The notes below the pieces were generated by a model. The model searched no databases and had not been told where the DNA came from. It was given only the letters and a program-made list of their open reading frames with translations. From NCBI GenBank assembly GCA_900102115.1, contig FNAW01000001.1:682001-746000 (forward strand): 64,000 bases of DNA. Direction: 5' to 3'. The DNA is from Blastococcus fimeti (lineage in GTDB: Bacteria > Actinomycetota > Actinomycetes > Mycobacteriales > Geodermatophilaceae). How positions within the stretch are numbered: position 1 is the first letter of the stretch; every line of letters begins with the position of its first letter. This document shows positions 49,889 through 57,485 of the stretch, one piece after another. Position numbers and translations under genes: made by a program.

Positions 49889-50710
49889 ATGCTCTCCAGC
49901 GATGGGGCCTCCATCGAGGAGGCCTCCCCCGACGGCCCCCCGCTCGACGGACTCCGCCCGGCCGACGTGCTGACCGTCATCGCGGTCGCCGACGTGACGC
50001 CGTCGGTGCGCCGGGTCGTCCTGACGGGCACCCCCGAGGCGGTCGCCGCCGCCGGCCCGACGGTGAACCTGCTCGTACCGCGGGTGGGGGACGCCCAGCC
50101 GAACTGGCCGCGGATCCAGCGGGACGGCCGCATCGTCTGGCCGCAGGGCAGCCACGGGGTGGCGCTGCGCAGCTACACCGCGCGCCGCCAGGATCCGGCC
50201 GCGGGAGAGCTCGAGATCGACTTCGTGCTGCACGGCGACGGACCGGCCGCCGCCTGGGCCGCCGCTGCCCGCCCCGGAGCACTGCTCGCGGTGGCCGGGG
50301 CCGCATCGCTGGCCGAGCGCCCCGCCCGGTGGCTGCTGCTGGCCGGCGACGAGACCGCACTCCCGGCGATCAGCCGACTGCTGGCCGCCGCCGACCCCGC
50401 CACGACCGGCGTCGCCTACCTCGAGGTCGCCGGGCCGCAGGAGGAGCAGGCGCTCGTCGCACCCCCCGGGATCGCCATCCACTGGCTGCACCGGCTGGGT
50501 ACTCCGCCCGGTGAGAGCACGCTGCTGGTCGACGCCGTCGCCGCCCTCGACCCGCCGGCCTCCGACGACGTCTTCGCCTGGGTGGGGGCCGAGTCGGCCG
50601 CCGTCCGCACCATCCGGGCGGACCTCCGCGGCCGCTGGGGACTGACCCGGGCGCAGCACCACGCGATCGGGTACTGGCGTCGCGGTCGCGCCATGGCGCC
50701 CGCCGGCTGA
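49889..50710 (+). CDS. Siderophore-interacting protein (ferric reductase-like)
   Basis: 273-residue flavoprotein of the SIP/ViuB family, which reduces ferric siderophores in the cytoplasm. The FAD-binding RSYTARR motif is present near residue 95, then LLLAGDETALPAISRLL, the nucleotide-binding core, and WVGAESAAVRTIRADLRGRWGL plus HHAIGYWRRGR at the end. Leaderless ATG after TAGCCT. No siderophore biosynthesis or uptake gene is nearby. Confidence 0.9.
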   Translation: MLSSDGASIEEASPDGPPLDGLRPADVLTVIAVADVTPSVRRVVLTGTPEAVAAAGPTVNLLVPRVGDAQPNWPRIQRDGRIVWPQGSHGVALRSYTARRQDPAAGELEIDFVLHGDGPAAAWAAAARPGALLAVAGAASLAERPARWLLLAGDETALPAISRLLAAADPATTGVAYLEVAGPQEEQALVAPPGIAIHWLHRLGTPPGESTLLVDAVAALDPPASDDVFAWVGAESAAVRTIRADLRGRWGLTRAQHHAIGYWRRGRAMAPAG

Positions 50711-50779
50711 ACAGCCACGCCCAGGGAGTTCACAGGTAGCGTCCAGTCCGACGGCAGCCCCTGACGGCAGGGTGGGGGC

Positions 50780-51538
50780 ATGACGACGGCACCCGCTCGT
50801 TCGACCGGAGGATCCGTGGCCGGCAGCTCGCAGACCCGCGCACCCGAGGCCCGGTTGCTCGTGGTGGACGACGAGCCGAACATCCGGGAACTGCTCTCGG
50901 CCAGCCTCCGCTACGCGGGCTTCGAGGTCGCCACCGCCGCCGACGGCCAGCAGGCGCTCGCCCTGGCCGAGTCGTTCCGCCCCGACCTGCTGGTGCTCGA
51001 CGTGATGATGCCGGGCCTCGACGGGTTCGGCGTCGTCCGCCGCATGCGGCAGTCCGGGCGGCACACGCCGGTGCTCTTCCTGACCGCCCGCGACGCCGCG
51101 GAGGACAAGGTGTCCGGGCTGACGCTCGGCGGCGACGACTACGTCACCAAGCCGTTCAGCCTCGACGAGGTCATCGCCCGCATCCGCGCGGTGCTGCGGC
51201 GGACCGCCGGCGCCCAGCAGGCCGCGGAGGCGCCGCGGCTCACCTTCGCCGACATCGAGCTGGACGAGGAGAGCCACGAGGTCATCAAGGCCGGCACCGT
51301 GATCGGGCTGTCTCCGACGGAGTTCAAGCTGCTGCGCTACCTGATGGCCAACGCCGGCCGGGTGCTCTCGAAGGCGCAGATCCTCGACCACGTGTGGAAC
51401 TACGACTTCAACGGCGAGGCCAACGTTGTGGAGTCCTACATCTCCTACCTGCGGCGCAAGATCGACACCACCGAGCCGCGCCTGCTGCACACGATCCGGG
51501 GGGTCGGCTACACGCTCCGCCTGCCGCGGGGAGCATGA
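50780..51538 (+). CDS. OmpR family response regulator
   Basis: 252-residue regulator. Receiver domain with Asp 30/31 acidic pair (VVDDEPN), phosphoacceptor Asp 74 (VLDVMMPG) and conserved Lys in DDYVTKPFS; winged helix with LSPTEFKLLRYLMANAGRVL and VESYISYLRRKIDT. A complete, phosphorylation-competent protein. It overlaps the sensor kinase by ATGA, so the pair is co-translated. Signal unknown. Confidence 0.93.
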   Translation: MTTAPARSTGGSVAGSSQTRAPEARLLVVDDEPNIRELLSASLRYAGFEVATAADGQQALALAESFRPDLLVLDVMMPGLDGFGVVRRMRQSGRHTPVLFLTARDAAEDKVSGLTLGGDDYVTKPFSLDEVIARIRAVLRRTAGAQQAAEAPRLTFADIELDEESHEVIKAGTVIGLSPTEFKLLRYLMANAGRVLSKAQILDHVWNYDFNGEANVVESYISYLRRKIDTTEPRLLHTIRGVGYTLRLPRGA

Positions 51539-53076
51539 CCGCACCCGTACCCGCACCGATCCGCAGCGGCCCCCGGGTGCCGCTGCGGATCACGCTCGTC
51601 GCCCTGCTCCTGCTCCTCGTGACCGTCGCCCTCGCCGCGACGGGGACAGCCGCCACCTCACTGCTGCGCGACTACCTGCAGGACCAGCAGGACAGCGCAC
51701 TGACGCGCAACGCGCAGGATGTCGCGCAGGAGTCCGGGTGGGCGACCAGGTTGTGCTCGGGAGGCCCTCGGGTCCCGTCCTCCGATCTCGTGGGCTGCCT
51801 CTTCCCGGCCGCGGAGAAGGTCGTCGTCTTCGCCGCCCCGATGGACGACCGGGACCAGCTCCCGGACTTCGATCGCGTCGCGCAGCGCTTCCTCGACGCG
51901 TCCGGTACAGCTCGCTCGCAGCCCTTCGACGTCCGCGCGCAGGACGGCAGCACGACCTGGCGGATGGTCGCCGTGGAGCTCCCGGACGGGAACGCCGCTC
52001 TCTTCGGCAGCAACCTGGCCGGTGACGAGCGGGTGATCAGCAGGCTGGTCCGGATCGAGGTGACCGTCGGTCTCATAGTCCTGACGCTGCTCGGCGTCGC
52101 GGGCTACCTGCTCGTCCGCAACTCGCTGCGACCCCTGGCCGAGGTGGAGCGCACCGCGCAGGCCATCGCCGCGGGCGATCTGTCCCAGCGCGTCCCCGAG
52201 GGCAACCAGCGCACCGAGGTCGGCCGGCTCTCCACCTCGCTGAACGGGATGCTGACCCGCATCGAGAGCGCGTTCCGCGCCCAGCAGGCCTCCGAGGCCG
52301 AGGCACGCGGCTCCGAGGAGAAGATGCGCCGGTTCGTCGCCGACGCCAGCCACGAGCTCCGGACGCCGCTCACCTCGATCCGCGGGTTCGCCGAGCTGTA
52401 CCGGCAGGGCGCGGTCTCCTCGGAGGAGGACCTGCAGCGCCTCATGGGCAGGATCGAGTCCGAGGGCGCCCGCATGGGCGGCCTCGTCGAGGACCTGCTC
52501 ACCCTCGCCCGCCTCGACCAGCGACGGCCGCTGACGCTCACCCCCGTCGACCTCGCCGCGATCGCCGGCGACGCGGTGCACGACGCCCGCGCGGTGCAGC
52601 CGGACCGGCCGATCGCGCTGCACCTGGACGAGTCGCTCACCGACGTCCCCGTCGTCCTCGGTGACGAGGGACGGCTGCGCCAGGTCGTCGGCAACCTCGT
52701 CACCAACGCGCTCACCCACACCCCGCCCGGGACGCGGGTCACCGTGAGCGTCGGCCAGGACGGCGACGACGCCCTGCTGCTGCGCGTCGCCGACGAGGGC
52801 CCCGGCATGGCCGCCGCCGACGCGGCCCGCGCCTTCGAGCGGTTCTACCGGGCCGACACCTCACGCACCCGCAACGGCGATGCCGACGCGGGCGGGAGCG
52901 GGCTGGGGCTGGCGATCGTGGCCTCCCTGGTGCGGGCACACGGCGGCACGATCGCGCTGGACACCGCACCCGGGCGCGGCGCGTTGTTCACCGTCCGCCT
53001 GCACCGCAGCGGGCCGCCGGCGCCACCGCCACCGCCGCCGGCCGCTCCGGACGGGGCCGCCGACCAGCCTGCGTGA
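51535..53076 (+). CDS. Sensor histidine kinase
   Basis: 513-residue membrane kinase: first helix at about 20-45, an extracytoplasmic domain of about 120 residues with two Cys (RLCSGG, VGCLFP), second helix (VTVGLIVLTLLGVAGYLLVR), HAMP, HisKA with FVADASHELRTPLTSIRG and HATPase with NLVTNALTHTPPG and SGLGLAIVASLV. C-terminal Pro-rich tail. Partner of the preceding regulator. The Cys pair may form a redox or structural disulfide. Confidence 0.93.
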   Translation: MTAPVPAPIRSGPRVPLRITLVALLLLLVTVALAATGTAATSLLRDYLQDQQDSALTRNAQDVAQESGWATRLCSGGPRVPSSDLVGCLFPAAEKVVVFAAPMDDRDQLPDFDRVAQRFLDASGTARSQPFDVRAQDGSTTWRMVAVELPDGNAALFGSNLAGDERVISRLVRIEVTVGLIVLTLLGVAGYLLVRNSLRPLAEVERTAQAIAAGDLSQRVPEGNQRTEVGRLSTSLNGMLTRIESAFRAQQASEAEARGSEEKMRRFVADASHELRTPLTSIRGFAELYRQGAVSSEEDLQRLMGRIESEGARMGGLVEDLLTLARLDQRRPLTLTPVDLAAIAGDAVHDARAVQPDRPIALHLDESLTDVPVVLGDEGRLRQVVGNLVTNALTHTPPGTRVTVSVGQDGDDALLLRVADEGPGMAAADAARAFERFYRADTSRTRNGDADAGGSGLGLAIVASLVRAHGGTIALDTAPGRGALFTVRLHRSGPPAPPPPPPAAPDGAADQPA

Positions 53077-53098
53077 GGGTGCCTGTCACCATTCGAAC

Positions 53099-53812
53099 GT
53101 GACTTCGAACGACGGCGGCGCCGCTCCCACCGCCGAGCTGCTGACCGCGACCATCGAGCTGGGCGACGCCCTGCGCGAGCTGATCGAGGCCTCGGTGACC
53201 ACCACCGCGGCCACCGCCGAGGTCGCCGCGGCCGCCGAGCTGGTGCGCGCGGCGACGGCCCGGATCAGCGCCGGCTCGCCCCGGCAGGCCTCCCAGCTGC
53301 CCCGCCTGGACGACCCCGCCGAAGGCCTCCGGGTGTTCAACCCGGTCACCGGCGTCGCGCACCCGCTGGCGCCCCCGCTCGTGGTGCGCCAGGAGGACGG
53401 CGGCGTCGTCGCCGAGGTGACCCTGGGGCTCGCCTACGAGGGGCCACCCACCTTCGTGCACGGCGGCATGAGCGCGCTGTTCATGGATCAGATGCTGGGC
53501 AGCGCGGCCGGCGCCGCGGGCCTGTGGGGCATGACCGCCCACCTCGAGCTGGACTACCGCGGCCCGCTCCCCCTGCAGCAGACGCTGCAGCTCCGCGCCC
53601 GCGTGGAGTCGCACGAGGGACGCAAGGCGTTCATCACCGGCACGATCGCGCTCGCCGCCGACCCGGAGAAGATCCTCGTCGAAGCGCGCGGCCTGTTCGT
53701 CATGCCGCGCCCCGAGAAGCAGGCCGCCTACTTCGGCACGGTCACCGATGCGACCGGCCGGCACGCCCCGCCCCGTCGCCCCGGCGACGCCACCGCGCTC
53801 CAGCAGGGCTGA
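53099..53812 (+). CDS. PaaI-type thioesterase
   Basis: 237-residue hotdog-fold protein. The catalytic region is TFVHGGMSALFMDQMLGSA and LDYRGPLPLQQTLQLRARV follows, as in PaaI thioesterases. An Ala-rich N-terminal helical extension of about 75 residues precedes the fold. GTG start at 53099. It may hydrolyse an acyl-CoA; the substrate is unknown. Four bases before cysQ, so probably one operon. Confidence 0.85.
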   Translation: MTSNDGGAAPTAELLTATIELGDALRELIEASVTTTAATAEVAAAAELVRAATARISAGSPRQASQLPRLDDPAEGLRVFNPVTGVAHPLAPPLVVRQEDGGVVAEVTLGLAYEGPPTFVHGGMSALFMDQMLGSAAGAAGLWGMTAHLELDYRGPLPLQQTLQLRARVESHEGRKAFITGTIALAADPEKILVEARGLFVMPRPEKQAAYFGTVTDATGRHAPPRRPGDATALQQG

Positions 53813-53815
53813 CCG

Positions 53816-54553
53816 GTGGACGACGTCGCCGTCGCCGCCCGCGCCGCACGAGCGGCGGCCGACGTGCTGCTCGCCCTGCGGGCCGACGGTGCCCTGACCG
53901 GTCGCGCCCTGGGGGACGCCGGTGACGCCGCCGCACAACAGGCGATCAGCGCCGTGCTCGCCGCCGAGCGCCCCGACGACGCCGTCCTGAGCGAGGAGGC
54001 CGCCGACGACGCCCGCCGGCTCACCGCCGACCGGGTGTGGATCGTCGACCCGCTCGACGGCACCCGCGAGTACGGCGAGGCGGAGCGTTCCGACTGGGCG
54101 GTGCACGTGGCGCTGTGGGCGGGCGGCGAGCTGTCGTCGTCCGCGGTCGCGCTGCCGGCGCTGGACCAGGTCCTGGTCACCGAGCCCGCGCCGGTGCGCC
54201 CTGCGCGCCGGGACGGACCGGTCCGCATCGCCGTGAGCCGTACCCGCCCGCCGGCCGAGGCCGAGGCGGTCGCCACCGCGCTCCGCGCCGAGCTGGTGCC
54301 GATGGGTTCGGCCGGCTTCAAGGTGCTGGCGGTCGTCCGCGGCGAGGTGGACGCCTACGTCCACTCCGGCGGGATGTACCAGTGGGACTCCGCGGCGCCG
54401 GTCGCCGTCGCCCGCGCCGCCGGCCTGGCCACCAGCCGGATCGACGGATCACCTCTGGTCTACAACGCCGAGGAGCTCTCCCTCCCCGACCTGGTCGTCT
54501 GCCGTCCGGAACTGGCCGAGCCCATCCTGGCTGCGGTGCGCGCGGGGCGATAG
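53816..54553 (+). CDS. cysQ: 3'(2'),5'-bisphosphate nucleotidase CysQ (IMPase family)
   Basis: 245-residue phosphatase of the inositol monophosphatase fold. Metal-binding motif WIVDPLDGTREYGE and the EE pair in VLSEEAADD are clear, and MYQWDSAAPVAVARAAG is the second Asp motif. CysQ removes PAP, a by-product of sulfate activation, which fits its place before cysDN. GTG start. Confidence 0.9.
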   Translation: MDDVAVAARAARAAADVLLALRADGALTGRALGDAGDAAAQQAISAVLAAERPDDAVLSEEAADDARRLTADRVWIVDPLDGTREYGEAERSDWAVHVALWAGGELSSSAVALPALDQVLVTEPAPVRPARRDGPVRIAVSRTRPPAEAEAVATALRAELVPMGSAGFKVLAVVRGEVDAYVHSGGMYQWDSAAPVAVARAAGLATSRIDGSPLVYNAEELSLPDLVVCRPELAEPILAAVRAGR

Positions 54554-54637
54554 CGGACACTGGAGGGGAATCCGCACCGATCCGATGGGGTTGGTGCTGT
54601 GACGAGCCAGCCCCGAAACCCCCGGAGTTCTCACCCC

Positions 54638-55546
54638 GTGACCACGCCCGACTACCGGCTCAGCCAGCTCGAGACGCTGGAGGCCGAGTCCATCCACGTG
54701 ATCCGCGAGGTCGTCGCCGAGCTCGAACGTCCCGTGCTGCTGTTCTCCGGCGGCAAGGACTCGATCGTGATGCTGGAGCTGGCCCGCAAGGCGTTCGCGC
54801 CGGCCCGCATCCCGTTCCCGGTGATGCACGTGGACACCGGCCTGAACTTCCCCGAGGTGCTGGAGTTCCGCGACAAGCGGGTCGCCGAGCTCGGCGTCGA
54901 GCTGGTGGTCGCCTCGGTGCCCGACGCGATCGCGGCCGGCACCGTCAAGCAGGAGCCCAACGGCTCGCGCAACCGGATCCAGACCCCGGTGCTGCTCGAC
55001 GCCGTCGAGGAGCACGGCTTCACCGCCCTGTTCGGCGGCGCCCGGCGCGACGAGGACAAGGCCCGCGCCAAGGAGCGGATGTTCTCCTTCCGCGACGAGT
55101 TCGGCCAGTGGGACCCGAAGAACCAGCGGCCCGAGCTGTGGGACCTCTACAACGGCCGGATCCACCTCGGCGAATCGATCCGGGTCTTCCCGCTGTCGAA
55201 CTGGACCGAGCTCGACATCTGGCAGTACATCCTGCGCGAGGAGATCGCGATCCCGGCGCTGTACCTCGCCGAAGAGCGGGAGGTCGTCGAGCGCCAGGGG
55301 ATGCTCTACGCGGTCAACGAGTTCATCCGGCCGCGCGACGGGGAGCAGGTGCGCCGCGAGAGCGTCCGCTACCGCACCGTCGGCGACGCCAACCTGACCG
55401 CGGCGGTGCCGTCGGAGGCGACCACGGTCGAGGAGGTCATCGCCGAGATCGCGGTGACCCGGATGACCGAGCGCGGCGCCACCCGCGGTGACGACAAGGT
55501 CAGCGACGCCGCCATGGAGGACCGCAAGAAGGAGGGCTACTTCTGA
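54638..55546 (+). CDS. cysD: Sulfate adenylyltransferase subunit 2 CysD
   Basis: 302-residue PP-loop ATP sulfurylase subunit that makes APS from sulfate and ATP with the GTPase CysN. The SGGKDS pyrophosphate motif is in LLFSGGKDSIVMLELARK; GGARRDEDKARAKERMFSFR is the conserved substrate region. GTG 54638 chosen (VTTPDYRLSQLETLEAESIH); GTG 54599 would add 13 residues. A 277-base gap with an antisense gene separates it from cysN. Confidence 0.94.
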   Translation: MTTPDYRLSQLETLEAESIHVIREVVAELERPVLLFSGGKDSIVMLELARKAFAPARIPFPVMHVDTGLNFPEVLEFRDKRVAELGVELVVASVPDAIAAGTVKQEPNGSRNRIQTPVLLDAVEEHGFTALFGGARRDEDKARAKERMFSFRDEFGQWDPKNQRPELWDLYNGRIHLGESIRVFPLSNWTELDIWQYILREEIAIPALYLAEEREVVERQGMLYAVNEFIRPRDGEQVRRESVRYRTVGDANLTAAVPSEATTVEEVIAEIAVTRMTERGATRGDDKVSDAAMEDRKKEGYF

Positions 55547-55755
55547 TGGCCCCCGTGACGACGGCGCCGCAGCAGCAGCGCCACGCGCACGACGACGGCC
55601 AGCAGCAGCAGTCCGGTGGTCCAGCCCACCCGCTCCGCCACCACGGGGGACGACGCCCCGAGCAGGTCGGTGACCCACGCGCCCGCCGCGTACCCCACGG
55701 CGTAGCCGAGGACGACGACCAGCAATGCGGGAGTGGCCACCGCGAACACGAACAT
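55537..55755 (-). CDS. Small two-helix membrane protein between cysD and cysN
   Basis: 72-residue protein with two helices (FAVATPALLVVVLGYAVGYA and WTTGLLLLAVVVRVALLL) and a basic C-terminus (RRRRHGGHQK). ATG at 55755 has GGGAGAGG six bases upstream. It is antisense to the gap between cysD and cysN, overlapping the last ten bases of cysD. A membrane gene in this place is unusual; function unknown. Confidence 0.62.
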   Translation of the reverse strand: MFVFAVATPALLVVVLGYAVGYAAGAWVTDLLGASSPVVAERVGWTTGLLLLAVVVRVALLLRRRRHGGHQK

Positions 55756-55823
55756 GCGCACCTCTCCCGGGCTCCGCGCCCCAGGGTGCGCCGCCCCGCC
55801 GTCCGTTGCCAGGAGACCGCCCG

Positions 55824-57137
55824 ATGACCCCCGTCCAGCAGCCCGTCGACCTGCACTCCGAGGCCGCCGTTCAGGCCCACGACATCGCCGTCGCCCGCAA
55901 GGACATCCTGCGGATCGCCACCGCCGGCTCGGTCGACGACGGCAAGAGCACGCTCATCGGCCGGCTGCTGTACGACAGCAAGGCCGTCTTCGAGGACCAG
56001 TACGAGGCGGTCGAGCGGGCCAGCAAGGGCGACTACGTCGACCTCGCGCTGCTGACCGACGGCCTGCGCGCCGAGCGCGAGCAGGGCATCACCATCGACG
56101 TCGCCTACCGGTACTTCAGCACCCCTCGGCGCACCTTCATCCTGGCCGACACCCCCGGCCACGTGCAGTACACCCGCAACATGGTCACCGGCGCCTCGAC
56201 CGCGGATCTGGCGATCGTGCTGGTGGACGCGCGCAAGGGGATGCTCGAGCAGAGCCGGCGGCACGCCTTCCTCGCCTCGCTGCTGCGGGTGCCGCACCTC
56301 GTCGTCGCGGTCAACAAGATGGACCTCGTCGACTGGTCGGAGACCACCTACGAGGCGATCCGCGAGGAGTTCACCGCGTTCGCCGCGAAGCTGAACATCC
56401 CCGACCTCACCGTCGTCCCGATCTCGGCACTCAACGGCGACAACGTCGTCACCCGCTCGGAGAACACGCCCTGGTACGAGGGCCCCTCGCTGCTGCACCA
56501 CCTCGAGCACGTGCACGTGGCGAGCGACCGCAACCTCGTCGACGCCCGGTTCCCCGTGCAGTACGTGATCCGCCCGCAGTCCGACGCCCACCACGACTAC
56601 CGCGGCTACGCGGGCCGGGTGGCCAGCGGCGTGCTGCGCACCGGCGACGAGGTGCAGGTGCTGCCCAGCGGCCTGACGACGACGATCGCCGGCATCGACG
56701 GCCCGCGCGGCCCGGTGGACGAGGCGTTCCCGCCGATGTCGGTGACCGTGCGGCTGACCGACGACCTCGACGTCTCCCGCGGGGACCTGATCTGCCGGCC
56801 GGCCAACGCGCCGCGCGCCACCCAGGACCTCGACGCGATGATCTGCTGGATGGCCGACGAGCCGTTGCGGCCCCGGCAGCGGCTGGCGATCAAGCACACC
56901 ACCCGCTCGGTGCGGGCCATGGTGAAGGACGTCGTCTACCGCCTGGACGTCAACACGCTGCACCGCGACCAGGGAGCCGCCGAACTCGGCCTGAACGACA
57001 TCGGCCGGGTGGTGCTGCGCACGACGCAGCCGCTGTTCGTGGACGACTACGCCCGCAACCGGGCCACCGGCCGGTTCATCCTGGTCGACGAGGCCACCAA
57101 CGCCACCGTCGGCGCCGGGATGCTCGTCGCCCCGTAG
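55824..57137 (+). CDS. cysN: Sulfate adenylyltransferase subunit 1 CysN (GTPase)
   Basis: 437-residue GTPase subunit, an elongation-factor-like protein. G1 GSVDDGKST, G3 DTPGH and G4 NKMD are intact, and the effector loop contains EREQGITIDVAYRYF. The length shows no fused APS kinase (CysC), which must be encoded elsewhere. ATG with AGGAGA upstream. A palindrome and a terminator follow. Confidence 0.94.
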   Translation: MTPVQQPVDLHSEAAVQAHDIAVARKDILRIATAGSVDDGKSTLIGRLLYDSKAVFEDQYEAVERASKGDYVDLALLTDGLRAEREQGITIDVAYRYFSTPRRTFILADTPGHVQYTRNMVTGASTADLAIVLVDARKGMLEQSRRHAFLASLLRVPHLVVAVNKMDLVDWSETTYEAIREEFTAFAAKLNIPDLTVVPISALNGDNVVTRSENTPWYEGPSLLHHLEHVHVASDRNLVDARFPVQYVIRPQSDAHHDYRGYAGRVASGVLRTGDEVQVLPSGLTTTIAGIDGPRGPVDEAFPPMSVTVRLTDDLDVSRGDLICRPANAPRATQDLDAMICWMADEPLRPRQRLAIKHTTRSVRAMVKDVVYRLDVNTLHRDQGAAELGLNDIGRVVLRTTQPLFVDDYARNRATGRFILVDEATNATVGAGMLVAP

Positions 57138-57143
57138 CCCTCA

Positions 57144-57167
57144 GGGCAGAAATGGCCATTTCTGCCC
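57144..57167. repeat. 24-bp perfect palindrome after cysN
   Basis: GGGCAGAAATGG followed directly by its complement, six bases after the cysN stop and just before a separate terminator. Its AT-rich core differs from the surrounding composition. Confidence 0.75.
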
Positions 57168-57179
57168 CCGGACGACGAC

Positions 57180-57211
57180 GGGCCCGGCTCCCCTGATGGG
57201 GAGCCGGGCCC
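57180..57211. terminator. Bidirectional terminator
   Basis: 14-bp perfect stem (GGGCCCGGCTCCCC and complement) with a TGAT loop, between the convergent cysN and 55-residue genes. Confidence 0.85.
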
Positions 57212-57224
57212 GGTGCGTCTGGTC

Positions 57225-57392
57225 TCAGGCCTGGTCGGTCGGGGCGGGCGCCTCGCTCGGGTCGCCGTTCCAGTCCTTGCCGGCCACGTCGGCGTTCTCG
57301 GAGGCGCTGTCGGTCTGCCCGGCCACGGACTCGATCATCTCCTCGTCGGAGACGCCCTCGCCTGCGGCCTGGGTGTTGTTCGGCTCGCTCAT
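57225..57392 (-). CDS. 55-residue acidic protein
   Basis: MSEPNNTQAAGEGVSDEEMI, then ESVAGQTDSASENADVAGKD and a Pro-rich end. Strongly acidic, no hydrophobic segment, probably disordered. ATG at 57392 has AGAGGAAGG about seven bases upstream, and the terminator at 57180 follows the stop by 14 bases. Unknown function. Confidence 0.7.
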   Translation of the reverse strand: MSEPNNTQAAGEGVSDEEMIESVAGQTDSASENADVAGKDWNGDPSEAPAPTDQA

Positions 57393-57485
57393 CGCCGTCC
57401 TTCCTCTCGGTCGTGTGCAACGGACCCCTCCCCGATCCCGGGCCGCGGCAAACCAGCCCGTTGGTCACACCACCGGTCGGGTCGG

